Counted from the first letter of the stretch, positions 11,801 to 20,426 are shown. The stretch is 43,791 bases of DNA from Planctomycetota bacterium (GCA_003576915.1 QEVF01000029.1:1-43791), one strand, 5' to 3'. Translations and numbers: made by a program. Notes: generated by a model from the letters alone, not told the origin.

Positions 11801-13752
11801 GCGGCCGCGCCCTGGGGCGCGACCAGCCCAGCGGCTTCTACGACGCGCTCAACAACTACTTCTGGATCATCGGCGGAAAGAGCGAGGCCAGCGGCACGCG
11901 CCACGACACGGGCGTGTTTGCCTATGACCTCACCACCAACCGCTGGCTCAACCTGCCCGCGGTGGGCGATGGGGCCATGCACAACACCATCTCGGCGGCG
12001 CTCGACAGCGTGAACCAGCGCATTCTGGCCGTCGTGGGTGATGAAAGCGCCCCGGCCCAGCTCTTTGCGCTGGACCTCAACAACCTCGCCGGCGGCTGGC
12101 TGGCCCTTTCACCCGGCGGCATCGCCGACGCTCCGGTGCTTCCGGGCAGCTTCCGCTACCTGACCTTCTATGACCCCGGCGCCGCAGCGCCCGGCGATGA
12201 GCGCCTGTTCGTGGTCAAAGACGGCGTCAGCGCGCACACGGTCTATCGCCTCAATACCTCAACTGACGCCTGGCTCACGCCCTTGAGCCTTGCCGTGACG
12301 GCCGCGCCCCGTGAGCCCTCACGCTGCGCTCACGTTTACAGCGCGACGGACAATCGCCATTTCGTCATCGGCGAACCCGGGGCGGTGTCGCCGCTGTCGG
12401 CCCTGTTCGTGTGGCAGGTGAACACCGGCGCATTCACCTTCACGCCCCAGGCCCAGAGCGGAGCCATTCCCGCGGGCTTCCTCAATGGCGCCCAGGCGGC
12501 CTTTGACGCCGTGCGAAATCGCGTGCTGGTTCACGGCGGCAGCCAGGAAACAGCCGGCTTCTCCGGCGGACTGTGGAGCCTGAACCTGACCACGCCCGGC
12601 CAGGCCGTGTGGTCCAACGTGACCATCAGCGGCGAGGCGGCTCCCAGCCGCGCCTTTGGCGCCATGGCAGCGACGGGCAACCGCGCCCTGCTCTTTGGCG
12701 GGAAGGACGGCGCGGGCGCCTATGGCGACCTGTGGGACTTCGACCTTTCGAACCTGGGCCTGGCGCAGGTGACCCGCACGGGGCTGTCGCCCCTGGACTT
12801 CGCACCCCAGGGCCGGCGCTGGGCGGCCGGCGTCTGGGTGGCACCGGTCAACCGCGCCTTCCACTACGGCGGCCAGACGGCCAGCGGCGCCAACAACGAA
12901 ATGTGGGAGATGAGCTATGACGCCCTGGCCGGCAGCGTGGGCTGGCTGCGCGTGACGCCCGCAGGCCAGGCCCCGCCGCGCCTCTTTGGTGCCAGCCTGG
13001 TGCTTGATGCCGCGCGCAACCGCCTGCTGCTCTTTGGCGGCAGCGACGGCAGCACGCTTTACGCCGACGTCTATGCCTTTGACCTCGCGACGCGGCAGTG
13101 GTCGTTGCTGGCACCCCTGGGCACGCCACCCACGGCGCGCTGGGCGGCGGCGGCCTGCTTCCGCGAATCGGCGGACCAGCTCATCGTGTATGGCGGCAAG
13201 CAGGACACCGACGTCGCTGATTTCGGCTCGAACCTGGCCGCGGACGTGCACCTGCTGGATTTCAGCAGCGGCCCCCAGGGCGTCTGGGTGCAGCCCGCGG
13301 TGGTGGCACCCACGGTGCCTGACGGCCGCATGGGCGCGACGGCGGGCTTTGATACGCAGACGCAGAAGCTCCTGATTCACGGCGGCTACAGCCGGCCTTC
13401 GCAGGGCAACGGCCAGTTGCTGGCACTGGACCTGGGCAGCGGCATCTGGAGCGTGCCGGGCATAAGCAACGCCGCCAACCCCGCCGGGGCCTTTGACTGC
13501 GCCACGGCCTTCATGTCCGACTGCGCCCGCTTTGTTTCGGCGCCGGGCCTGACGGGCGCCACCCAGGCGCTCGTCATGGGCTTGCCCAAGGCCCGCTGGC
13601 AGAACCTGACGGCCGCGCCTTCGGCCCATGCCCGCGGCGCCAGCGGACTGTTTGACCCTGTCAACAAGCGGTTTTTCGTGGTGTTCGGCAACCAGCTCCA
13701 GTATGGCGTCGAGGCCGGCAGCAGCGGTGTGAGAGTGATGGCCTTCAAATAA
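8839..13752 (+). CDS. Large lipoprotein with Ig-like repeats and a kelch-type beta-propeller
   Basis: 1637 residues from the ATG at 8839, chosen because GGAGG lies 8 nt upstream and it opens a lipoprotein signal peptide (MRRVLLCLL, lipobox LLGC with Cys20); a TTG 30 nt upstream lacks this logic. After a short KKEKED stretch the protein has repeated extracellular beta-sandwich units. At about residues 520-980 several Ig-like units share a W-x-V...G-x-I-D-x-E/S-G-x-Y-x-A/P-P signature. From about residue 982 to the end there are kelch-like blades (RLLLFGGSDG, LLIHGGYSR, ALLFGGKDG), each with a Gly-Gly pair and a following Trp. Probably anchored to a membrane and facing the periplasm or outside; kelch propellers normally bind proteins or glycans. 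It overlaps the giant protein gene by one base and is followed after 1 nt by the kinase gene, so the three are probably co-translated. Ligand unknown. Confidence 0.85.
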   Translation: MRRVLLCLLMLAPALYLLGCGPVGIALAGGTTGGIFGFGGKKEKEDNNAAPFVIVNALLREDSPASINYLLLDPESNAASISAQYRVGAGPWQNCTAGLGGDGTSGLSSSPAGVPHVFKWDFVSDLGTTALTSPVDVRVAANDGRQGPFGERLGLVIGNDPPVVSGVSANATSGLVLVSFTIADSSSDVGTVDVAFSTDQAQTWNLLSALAGDFLGSPPAGLLTSTGGQTAQFIWNSNVSLPSFQGDVFLRLVPKDAPPGYPLPTEGAAVVFGPVQISNTANTPPRLTVLTPLTGAVESSRVRVEYTLADDQSNPSEVFVEWSLNGTAYNTATVSNQTLPGVSGPFVTTPAPARFELVWEALVDFAAAAPNSVFLRLTPRDAAAGQAQVFGPLTVFGNRAPEVGSVSVQGNGGNVQLTLNLRDSSSDRVSVALEMIVGGVPTALTSTDFGGADLTNLRASPGGEDNLLLWNTSLALAGVNDAAVRLRVTPTDLPATFGAAALSGAPYVSESFPVINNPSGPSPMQVVVTSSTSTVPFGGGVVVNAQVFPVTASQGVSWSIVEGAGYGTLVFFPPQVYFAPGVPPTAYRPYVTVRATSTANPSVFGDYRFYWGNPPTSVSVGPAGQSVLLGDSLAMAAQVAPLGLAPQIVSWKVVEGPASGSIDAEGLYRAPAAMPPSPVVTIRATAVNGVVGNTTLTLAQRPNRVVVSAAGQATSLALDGTLQFSAQVNPFPDTPQAVRWRILFDGEDRGAGDAAVGRIDASGLYAAPHFLPRPVKVQIEASSNALPAISGRYTLTLAAPLPASLDISPATATVVAGGKGRQFSIFNLLPDNAGAAVVWTRSPALGTIDTEGRYTPPASVAQQTVVVITATSAVAPGVNATATLTVMPATADIPVSVTIAANTPAVPSGGSPVQFYATVSPDGSPQAVSWSVISGGGSIQAATGLYTPPVTSLDATVTLRATSDANGSVFAEYTLCVTGAGSPWSVVSGRALGRDQPSGFYDALNNYFWIIGGKSEASGTRHDTGVFAYDLTTNRWLNLPAVGDGAMHNTISAALDSVNQRILAVVGDESAPAQLFALDLNNLAGGWLALSPGGIADAPVLPGSFRYLTFYDPGAAAPGDERLFVVKDGVSAHTVYRLNTSTDAWLTPLSLAVTAAPREPSRCAHVYSATDNRHFVIGEPGAVSPLSALFVWQVNTGAFTFTPQAQSGAIPAGFLNGAQAAFDAVRNRVLVHGGSQETAGFSGGLWSLNLTTPGQAVWSNVTISGEAAPSRAFGAMAATGNRALLFGGKDGAGAYGDLWDFDLSNLGLAQVTRTGLSPLDFAPQGRRWAAGVWVAPVNRAFHYGGQTASGANNEMWEMSYDALAGSVGWLRVTPAGQAPPRLFGASLVLDAARNRLLLFGGSDGSTLYADVYAFDLATRQWSLLAPLGTPPTARWAAAACFRESADQLIVYGGKQDTDVADFGSNLAADVHLLDFSSGPQGVWVQPAVVAPTVPDGRMGATAGFDTQTQKLLIHGGYSRPSQGNGQLLALDLGSGIWSVPGISNAANPAGAFDCATAFMSDCARFVSAPGLTGATQALVMGLPKARWQNLTAAPSAHARGASGLFDPVNKRFFVVFGNQLQYGVEAGSSGVRVMAFK

Positions 13753-13753
13753 C

Positions 13754-16700
13754 ATGAACGAACGCACCCGACTTGACGAGCTGTTCATGTCCCAGGCCCT
13801 GGGGCGCGGCATGCTTTCGTCGGTGCAGATCCACCGGCTGATGGAGGAGGTCAAGCGCCGGCGCATGACCAAGCCCTCGGTGTTTGCCCACGACGTGGCG
13901 GTGGACCTGGGCCTGCTCACGCGGGACAAGGCCCTTTCGCTGCTGCGCTCCGAGGCGGTGCAGCAGACGCTGATCGCGGCAGGCCCGGACCTGGAGCCGG
14001 TGCGCACGCTCATTGGCGTGCCGCCGGCGCCCCCGGCACCCGCACCCGCGGCCCCCCCACCCTTGCCGCCCAGGCCCGTTGCGCCGCCGCCCCGGCCGGC
14101 CTCCTCCGAGGTCAAGGCCGCGCCCGAGCCCGCCGCGAAGTCCCCCATCTCCGAGCGCCGCCCGGCCACCCTGCTGGGCCAGCGCGAGGTGGTGCGCCCC
14201 GGCGATGAGCGCCCCGCAACGGTGCCGCCAAAGCGCCCGCTCAAGCCGCCGCCCGAGCCGCGCTCGCCCTCGCTGGTTTATCCCGTGGTCGATCCCAGCG
14301 GCGGGCCCACGCCGGCGGCTCCCCTGCTGGAGCCCGAGCCTGCGGTGCCAGAGCTGTTGCCCACGTTGATCGAGGCTCCCCTCGATGAGCCCAAGCGTCC
14401 CTCTTCGATTACTTCGCGCGAAACGCCCGTGCCGCAGACGATGCGCGAAGCGTCCGTGCCGCAGACGATGCGTGAAGCGCCGACGGCCGGGCCGGACCCC
14501 GTTTTGCCCACGATGCTGGAACCTTCGCGCATGGTGGCGCGCAAGCAGCACCCCAGCGACACCGAGCGCGTCGAGCGCATCCAGCCCACCCTGGTCGAGG
14601 CGCCTGCCGCGCCTGTGCCGCCCAAGGTTGCCGCGCCGGCCCCCGCGCCGGCCCCCGCGCCTGACGCTCGCCCCCCTTCGCTTGTGGAGCCTGTCTCCAA
14701 GACTGAGGCCCCCGCGCTGCCCAAGGAGGTCCCCGGGGAATCCACGGGACAGGCCACGGGCGCCAAGGTTCGCGCCGGGCTCGGCGCCGGCTCCAAGCTC
14801 GGCATTGAGTCCGACGTCACGGACGCCATCGAGGCCGGGGCCGAAACGGCCGATGAAAACACCGACATCTTCGGCGCCGAAATGACCATTGCCCAGCTTC
14901 GCGAGAACAAGGGGCTGAGCGAGGGCATATCCCTGGACAGCCGCGCTGAAAAGCTGCGGGCCGCCACGCGCATGCGCTTTGGCGATGTGGCGCATCGCCG
15001 TTACCGCGTGCTGCGCGAGATCGCGCGCGGCGGCATGGGCAAGGTGCTGGAGGTCATCGACACGGACCTGCGGCGGCCCGTGGCCCTGAAAGTCCTGCGC
15101 AGCGAGATGCTGGAAAACCGCGACATCGTGGAGCGCTTCCTGGAAGAAGCGCAGATCACGGGCCAGCTCGAACACCCCAACATTGTGCCGGTGCATGAGA
15201 TCGGCGTGGACGCGCGCAAGAACCTGTATTTCACCATGAAGCTGGTGGAAGGCATGGACCTGGCCACCATCTTCCAGAAGCTGCGCGACGGCGACGAAGA
15301 AACCACGCGCACCTACACGCTGGCGCGCCTGCTGGAAGTCTTCATCAAGGTGTGCGAGGGCGTGCACTTTGCCCACTCCAAGGGTGTGATCCACCGCGAT
15401 CTCAAGCCGCCGAATATCATGGTGGGGCGCTTTGGCGAAGTTCAGATCATGGACTGGGGCATTGCCCGCATTGTGGGTTCACGTTCTGGTCTTGAGAGCC
15501 GGCGCGGGGTCATGACGGACCGGCGCGAGGAAGAAGACGGCGGCCAGACCATGGTGGGCACGATTGTGGGCACGCCCACGCACATGTCGCCCGAGCAGGC
15601 CCGCGGCGAAACCGTCACGCTCAAACCTACCTCGGACATTTTTTCTCTGGGCGTGATCCTTTACGAAATGCTCACGCTGCAACTCCCCTGGGCGGGCCGG
15701 CAGGTCAAGCTGGTGCTCGACCAGGTGCTGCACAGCGAGCCCAAACCGCCCATGGAGGCGGCCCCGGGCAAGAATGTCCCGCCCGAGCTCAACGCCCTGG
15801 TCATGAAGTGCCTGGTCAAGGACCCGGAACGCCGCATCCAGAGCGCCAAAGAGCTGATGGACAACCTGCGCAGCTACATCGAGGGCGGCACCATGGCCGC
15901 CGTGCAGTACACGTTCTTCCAGCTCTTCAGCAAATGGCTGGCGCGGCACAAGGCCCGGGTCATTACCGTGGCTCTGATCATGCTGGCGCTGATCGGCAGC
16001 GGCAGCGGCGTGTGGTGGGTCATCCGCGAGCAGGAGCGCAGCCAGATTCCCATCTTCCTGCAGCGCGGCGGCGAGGCCGCCCAGGAAGCGCGCAACCTGC
16101 TCATGAAGAAGGACTTCTCGCCCGCGCGCGAGAAGGCGGCCGAGGCCTTCAGCAATTTTTCGCGTGTGCTTGAAATCGATCAGGACCTCCCCGAGGCGCG
16201 CAGCGGCGCCGAAGAGATGAGCGTGCTGCGCGGCAAGATTGCCTCAGAAGAAGAGGCCTGGGCCCGCACGGAAAACGAGCGCCGCCTCAAGGAGCAGGAA
16301 GAACGCGAAAAGGCCGAGCGCGAGCGCAGGCTCAATGCCGCGCTTTCCGTGGCGCGCCAGGCCCTGCGCGAGGCCGACGACGCCTTCGGCGGCGACCAGT
16401 TCACGCGCGCCGTGCGCCAGTCCTATGAGGCTGCGCGGGACCGCTTCCGCGACGTGCAGCGCATTGAGGAAACCAGCAAGGAGGCTCTGGCGGCCATTGC
16501 GCGCATTGACGCCTGGATCCAGACCTACGAAAAGCGCATCCGCATCACCGAGCAGCTCGAGGAGATCGAAAGCCGGCTCAGCGAGGCCAGGCGCCAGTTC
16601 GGGGAGGTCAAGGCCGACACCGAGTTCAAGGATGCCCAGAAGCTGCTGGCCGGGGTCATCCGTTCCTGCGATTCGGCCCTGACCATCGGCGGCGGGCTGG

Positions 16701-18109
16701 ATGAAGCCGCCGAGTCCCACCGCAAGGCGGCCAACCTCAAGGCCGCGGCCACGCTCGAATTCGGGCGGCGCGCGCTTGAAATCAAGCAGTTTGAACTGTG
16801 CGAGTACATGCTGGGGCTGGCGCGCGACACGCGCGAGCGCCCCGACGAAGTCCAGGCCCTGGAGCTCGAACTGGCAAAGCAGAGCGCCCTGGCCAGCAGC
16901 TTCACCAAACTTTACGCCGCGGCCGCCGCCGCCATTGCCCAGGCCGAAAGCGCGTCGGACATCAAGCTCTGGGAAATTGCCCTGCAGCGCACGCGCGAAG
17001 CCGAAACCGAGGCCGCCACCAGCCGCTACGCCAGCGACACCCAGCGCGCCCAACTGGCGGAATGGGTCCAGCGCGCGCAGCTCAAGCCCGTGCAGGTGCG
17101 CGACGCGCGGGCCCAGAACGTGGACGACATGATCAGCGTCGAGGCTGAGTATGCAGCTCTGCTTGAGCGCGTGCTGAAGGTCGAGAAATACCGCACCGAT
17201 GCCGCCCAGGCCCGGGAAGAGCTGCGCCGGCGGCTGGTGGCGACCTTGCGCGCCGAAGCCGCCAAGACCCGCGGGGCCCAGGCCCGCGAGTATCTGACCC
17301 GCGCCATGGCCTACACGGCCGACGAACTCCAGAAGCGCGAACTGGAAATGCTGCTGGAGGACGTGGCGGCGCGCGAGGCCATCGGCGAGCTGGACGCCAA
17401 GATGGCGCTTTTGCCGCGGGGCAGCTTCCTGCTTGGCTCCACGCGCGAAAGCGACGGCAACCCGCAGCGGCAGGTGGAGCAGAAGGCGCTGGTGTTCATG
17501 GACAAGTATCTGGTGACCAACGCCGATTACCGCCAGTTCGTTCAGGCGGGCGGCTATGAGAACCTCGAACTGTGGGACGAGGCAGCCCGGCCCCTCCTGG
17601 CCGCTTTCAAGGACAGTACGGGCCTGCCGGGTCCCGCCGGCTGGGCCGACGGCGGCTTTGACGCCACGCTGGCGAACCTGCCGGTGACGGGGGTGAGCTG
17701 GTACGAGGCCTTGGCCTATGCGCGCTGGGCGGGCAAGCGCCTGCCCACGGCAGACGAATGGGAGATCGCGGCGGGGGCGCCGCGCTCGGACAAGGATGAA
17801 GTGCCGGAGTTCGCCTTTGGCACGCGCGAGGAAGCGGCGGCGACGGGCGGCGTGAAGACGCTGCGCGAGGTGGGAACGGCCGGGTGGGACAAGAACGCTC
17901 TGGGCGTGCGCGATCTTGGCTGCAACGGCGCCGAGTGGACGGCAACGCCGCACAGTGAAGGCCGCGCGGTGTTCAAGGGGGCCGAGCCCGGCATGAAGCT
18001 GGAACTGTTCCTGCGCTTTGCGCGGCGCGCGAAACATTCTTCGGCTCCCCTGGCCGACCGGTCGCTGGGGCGGGGCTTCAGGTGCGTGCGTGATTTCAGG
18101 TTTCAATAA
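13754..18109 (+). CDS. Transmembrane Ser/Thr protein kinase fused to an FGE-sulfatase (SUMF1) domain
   Basis: 1451 residues. Residues 1-90 form a helical N-terminal domain; 95-330 are Pro/Ala-rich with repeated short motifs (PTLIEAP, PQTMREA twice, PTMLEP, PTLVEAP). The Hanks-type kinase domain begins near residue 417: Gly-rich loop ARGGMGKV, catalytic Lys446 in VALKVL, HRDLKPPN with Asp549, DWG (Asp567) for DFG, and SPEQ for APE, so all key catalytic residues are present. A membrane segment follows at about 736-757, then a long charged coiled coil (about 770-1200), then an FGE-sulfatase/SUMF1 domain (1217-1451) with LPRGSFLLGS, VSWYEALAYARWAGKRLP and GRGFRCVRD. The kinase should be cytoplasmic and the coiled coil plus FGE domain extracytoplasmic, fitting a sensor of envelope state. 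The FGE domain may be a binding fold rather than a formylglycine-generating enzyme. It starts 1 nt after the kelch lipoprotein gene. Confidence 0.92.
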   Translation: MNERTRLDELFMSQALGRGMLSSVQIHRLMEEVKRRRMTKPSVFAHDVAVDLGLLTRDKALSLLRSEAVQQTLIAAGPDLEPVRTLIGVPPAPPAPAPAAPPPLPPRPVAPPPRPASSEVKAAPEPAAKSPISERRPATLLGQREVVRPGDERPATVPPKRPLKPPPEPRSPSLVYPVVDPSGGPTPAAPLLEPEPAVPELLPTLIEAPLDEPKRPSSITSRETPVPQTMREASVPQTMREAPTAGPDPVLPTMLEPSRMVARKQHPSDTERVERIQPTLVEAPAAPVPPKVAAPAPAPAPAPDARPPSLVEPVSKTEAPALPKEVPGESTGQATGAKVRAGLGAGSKLGIESDVTDAIEAGAETADENTDIFGAEMTIAQLRENKGLSEGISLDSRAEKLRAATRMRFGDVAHRRYRVLREIARGGMGKVLEVIDTDLRRPVALKVLRSEMLENRDIVERFLEEAQITGQLEHPNIVPVHEIGVDARKNLYFTMKLVEGMDLATIFQKLRDGDEETTRTYTLARLLEVFIKVCEGVHFAHSKGVIHRDLKPPNIMVGRFGEVQIMDWGIARIVGSRSGLESRRGVMTDRREEEDGGQTMVGTIVGTPTHMSPEQARGETVTLKPTSDIFSLGVILYEMLTLQLPWAGRQVKLVLDQVLHSEPKPPMEAAPGKNVPPELNALVMKCLVKDPERRIQSAKELMDNLRSYIEGGTMAAVQYTFFQLFSKWLARHKARVITVALIMLALIGSGSGVWWVIREQERSQIPIFLQRGGEAAQEARNLLMKKDFSPAREKAAEAFSNFSRVLEIDQDLPEARSGAEEMSVLRGKIASEEEAWARTENERRLKEQEEREKAERERRLNAALSVARQALREADDAFGGDQFTRAVRQSYEAARDRFRDVQRIEETSKEALAAIARIDAWIQTYEKRIRITEQLEEIESRLSEARRQFGEVKADTEFKDAQKLLAGVIRSCDSALTIGGGLDEAAESHRKAANLKAAATLEFGRRALEIKQFELCEYMLGLARDTRERPDEVQALELELAKQSALASSFTKLYAAAAAAIAQAESASDIKLWEIALQRTREAETEAATSRYASDTQRAQLAEWVQRAQLKPVQVRDARAQNVDDMISVEAEYAALLERVLKVEKYRTDAAQAREELRRRLVATLRAEAAKTRGAQAREYLTRAMAYTADELQKRELEMLLEDVAAREAIGELDAKMALLPRGSFLLGSTRESDGNPQRQVEQKALVFMDKYLVTNADYRQFVQAGGYENLELWDEAARPLLAAFKDSTGLPGPAGWADGGFDATLANLPVTGVSWYEALAYARWAGKRLPTADEWEIAAGAPRSDKDEVPEFAFGTREEAAATGGVKTLREVGTAGWDKNALGVRDLGCNGAEWTATPHSEGRAVFKGAEPGMKLELFLRFARRAKHSSAPLADRSLGRGFRCVRDFRFQ

Positions 18110-18124
18110 CAGGCCGCTGGAAGA

Positions 18125-18248
18125 GCCGGAAGGCCAGCTTTCCGGCGGACAACAAAGGCCGGAGTGCCGGGCAAAGCCCGCCACTCCGCCGGACCGTCCA
18201 GCCGGGCGGGCCGGACCGCCGGCTGAAAGAGCTTCTTTCAGCCGACGG
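18125..18248. repeat. Three consecutive intergenic hairpins
   Basis: Between the kinase and the caspase-like gene lie three inverted repeats in a row: 18125-18131 with 18140-18146 (GCCGGAA/TTCCGGC); 18160-18166 with 18182-18188 (CGGAGTG/CACTCCG, with an inner GGGC-AAA-GCCC stem); and 18216-18230 with 18234-18248, a 15-bp stem with one mismatch and a 3-nt loop. None is followed by a T tract. They could limit read-through, protect the 3' end of the upstream operon mRNA, or attenuate the next gene, whose ribosome site begins 9 nt after the last stem. Confidence 0.7.
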
Positions 18249-18265
18249 AAAGGGCGGGAGACGCG

Positions 18266-19906
18266 GTGAAACGCTCCGGACTATATTTTCTGTGCTGCGC
18301 GCTGCTGCCGCTTCTGCTGGGGGCCTGCAGCGGCTTTTCCGTGCCCGACCTCGACGAGGCCGTGCGGCGTGAGAATCTCGTGCCCGAGCAGTGGAAGCCC
18401 CTGAAGCTCTCGGTGGGGCTGGCTCCCGTCGTGGCCGACCTCGAACTGGACGCAAAGAAGTTCAACGTCGAGGACACGCGGCGTTGGGTCCTGACGCCCG
18501 ACGATGCCCGTCTCAACGGCGCCGAGAACTCGCTGCAGGCGCAGTTCCTCCAGACGCTTTCGCGCTACCGCATGTTCGAGCGCGTGGAACTCATCCGCGG
18601 CGCCACCTCCAAGAGCAGCATGGAGGAACTGCGGGCGCTGGCCCTGGCCCAGGGCCTGGATGTCGTGCTGCGCCCCGTGGTGCGCCGCAGCGATGTGGGA
18701 TATGTCGGCACCAACGCGGCCTACGGCTGGAATCTCGCGCTTTGGCTCGTGCTCAGCCCCATCAACAGCTGGTGGGTGGCCGATGAGGACTTCGACGCCT
18801 TTCTGGAGTGCGACCTCGGCCTTTACTCCACAGCCAGCGGCGCGCCCCTGAAGCTCAAGCGCATCAAGCCTGAAAAGCCCGTCATCAAGGCCTTTGACGA
18901 CTGGGACCATGGCTTTCACCTCTTTGCCATCTTTGCCGTGCCCGGCTACTTCGACCACGAGAACTGGGAGAAGGTGGGCTCCAAGCTCATGCCCCTGGCC
19001 GAGCACGAAGCCAAGAAAGAAACCCTGCGCTTCATCACGCGCGAGGTGGGCCCCGCCGTCCCCGGCGACGCATTCCAGGACGGCATCCGCCGCAGAGTCG
19101 GACTGTTCATCGGGGTGGACGGCAACGGCCAAAGCGGCGTGCCCCTGACTCGATTTGCCGGCGCAGACGCCAGAGCCCTCGCCCAGCGCCTGCCCGCCAT
19201 GACTCAAGACGGACTGGTGCGCGGCGCCAGCCAAGCCGTGACAGGCGAAGCCGCCACGCGTCAGGGCGTTCAAGCCGCCCTGGACAGGCTCACACCCCTG
19301 GCCCGCGCCAATGACGACTTCTTTCTTGGCTACAGCGGCGTGGGAACGCTTACGCCTGACGGAAAGCCCGCCGTGCTTCTGAGCCGCCGCGGCGGCGGCT
19401 ACGAGGCCGTGGCCCTGGAGGCCCTGGTGGACCTGGCCCTGGCGGGAAAGCCGCGCACGCTGGTGCTGGCCCTGGATTGTTCGTTCATTGCACCGGCGGA
19501 CGGCCGCTGCGCGGTAAACGCCGAACTGCTGGCGGCCATCCAGAACGCGCCGCCGGAAAGCCTGCTTCAGCCACTGGTGGAACGTTGCCGCCGGGCGGGC
19601 AGCGAATGCGTAATCCTGAGCGCCACGGGGGCTATTCCCGGCCAAGGCGCGCCCGAGCACGCCCTGGAGCTTGAAGATCTGGGCCAGGGCCTGTTCACGA
19701 GTTTCCTGCTCGACGGTCTGGGCGGCGCTGCCAACACCGACGGCGTGGCCGGCGTGAGCCTCGAAGAGCTAGCGCGCTACCTCGGGCCCAACATCGAGCG
19801 CATCTCCGGCTTTGACAACAAGCCCCAGAAGCCCTGGCTGGCAGCCTCTCCCGCGCGCCGCGCCTTCCTGCTGCCCAGCGCCGAGAAAAAGCCCGCCGAA
19901 CGCTGA
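18266..19906 (+). CDS. Lipoprotein with a caspase-like (C14) domain lacking the usual catalytic His
   Basis: 546 residues from a GTG start with GGAG 5 nt upstream. The N-terminus is a lipoprotein signal (LLGAC lipobox). Residues ~25-270 are an unrecognised domain rich in aromatic residues. From about residue 275 a caspase/metacaspase fold is visible: LFIGVDGNG, then LTRFAGADARALAQRL, then GYSGVGTL, then LVLALDCSF. In active family members the third motif reads YSGHG and carries the catalytic His; here it is Val359. The candidate nucleophile Cys405 (LDCSF) is present. The protein may therefore be a non-catalytic, scaffold-like caspase homologue, or it may use another His. It follows the kinase gene by about 156 bases holding three hairpins and could be partly co-transcribed. 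Membrane-attached and probably periplasmic. Confidence 0.8.
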   Translation: MKRSGLYFLCCALLPLLLGACSGFSVPDLDEAVRRENLVPEQWKPLKLSVGLAPVVADLELDAKKFNVEDTRRWVLTPDDARLNGAENSLQAQFLQTLSRYRMFERVELIRGATSKSSMEELRALALAQGLDVVLRPVVRRSDVGYVGTNAAYGWNLALWLVLSPINSWWVADEDFDAFLECDLGLYSTASGAPLKLKRIKPEKPVIKAFDDWDHGFHLFAIFAVPGYFDHENWEKVGSKLMPLAEHEAKKETLRFITREVGPAVPGDAFQDGIRRRVGLFIGVDGNGQSGVPLTRFAGADARALAQRLPAMTQDGLVRGASQAVTGEAATRQGVQAALDRLTPLARANDDFFLGYSGVGTLTPDGKPAVLLSRRGGGYEAVALEALVDLALAGKPRTLVLALDCSFIAPADGRCAVNAELLAAIQNAPPESLLQPLVERCRRAGSECVILSATGAIPGQGAPEHALELEDLGQGLFTSFLLDGLGGAANTDGVAGVSLEELARYLGPNIERISGFDNKPQKPWLAASPARRAFLLPSAEKKPAER

Positions 19907-19917
19907 TGCGGCGTCCG

Positions 19918-19965
19918 GCAGGTCGTTGAAAAGGGTAACCGGCAGGGCGCCTTTCAACGACCTGC
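19918..19965. terminator. Long inverted repeat between convergent genes, likely bidirectional terminator
   Basis: GCAGGTCGTTGAAA at 19918 pairs with TTTCAACGACCTGC ending at 19965 (14 bp perfect, extended by GG/CC with one bulged A) around a ~15-nt loop. It sits between the 3' end of the caspase-like gene and the Rrf2 gene, and its last base touches the Rrf2 stop codon. A-rich and T-rich parts of the stem could serve transcription from both sides. Confidence 0.7.
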
Positions 19966-20426
19966 TAAATCTCCCACGTCGAACTCTGGCCTTTCTGGGC
20001 GCTGGCTGAAGCCTCGCGCTTGAGCACGTCGGCCAGAGACGTGCAGTCGAAGATGCCGGCGATGCTGTCCCGCACGTCCATCATGACCAGGCGCAGGCCG
20101 CAGGCCTCCGGGTCCTGACATTCCTCGCAGGGCTGATAGGCCCTTTCACTGGCGCAGGGCAGGGGCGCCACGGGGCCCTCAAGGCAGCGCACCACGGAAC
20201 CGATGGAAATCTCCGCCGGCGGCCGCGCCAGGAAATAGCCCCCGCCGCGGCCCTTCTTGCTGCCCAGAAAGCCCAGGTTCTTCAGCTCCAGCAGGATCAG
20301 CTCAAGGAACTTGTGGGGGATGCTCTCGCGCGAGGCAAGCTGCGAAATGAGCACGGGCCCGCGCCCGTACTCCCGGGCCAGCGCCAACAATGCCTGCAAT
20401 GCGTATTTTGTTTTCCGCGTCAGCAT
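19965..20426 (-). CDS. Rrf2-family transcriptional regulator, probable Fe-S sensor
   Basis: 153 residues from the ATG at 20426. The start MLTRKTKYALQALL is the canonical Rrf2 N-terminus; a GTG 63 nt upstream adds an unusual extension. A winged-helix domain (ISQLASRESIPHKFLELILLEL, then GRGGGYFLARP for the wing) is followed by Cys81, Cys91, Cys100, Cys103 and Cys109. The last four (C-x8-C-x2-C-x5-C) match the position where IscR-type members bind an Fe-S cluster. Rrf2 proteins sense iron-sulfur status, cysteine, nitric oxide or redox state; which applies here cannot be told. No Fe-S or cysteine biosynthesis gene is adjacent, so targets are probably elsewhere. It is divergent from the RsmH-family gene across about 109 bp. 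Confidence 0.9.
   Translation of the reverse strand: MLTRKTKYALQALLALAREYGRGPVLISQLASRESIPHKFLELILLELKNLGFLGSKKGRGGGYFLARPPAEISIGSVVRCLEGPVAPLPCASERAYQPCEECQDPEACGLRLVMMDVRDSIAGIFDCTSLADVLKREASASAQKGQSSTWEI

Noticed and set aside
12319..15394. Long minus-strand frames opposite the kelch and kinase genes
   Set aside because: Low-complexity Arg/Ala/Gly/His composition typical of antisense shadow frames; the plus-strand genes have clear domains.
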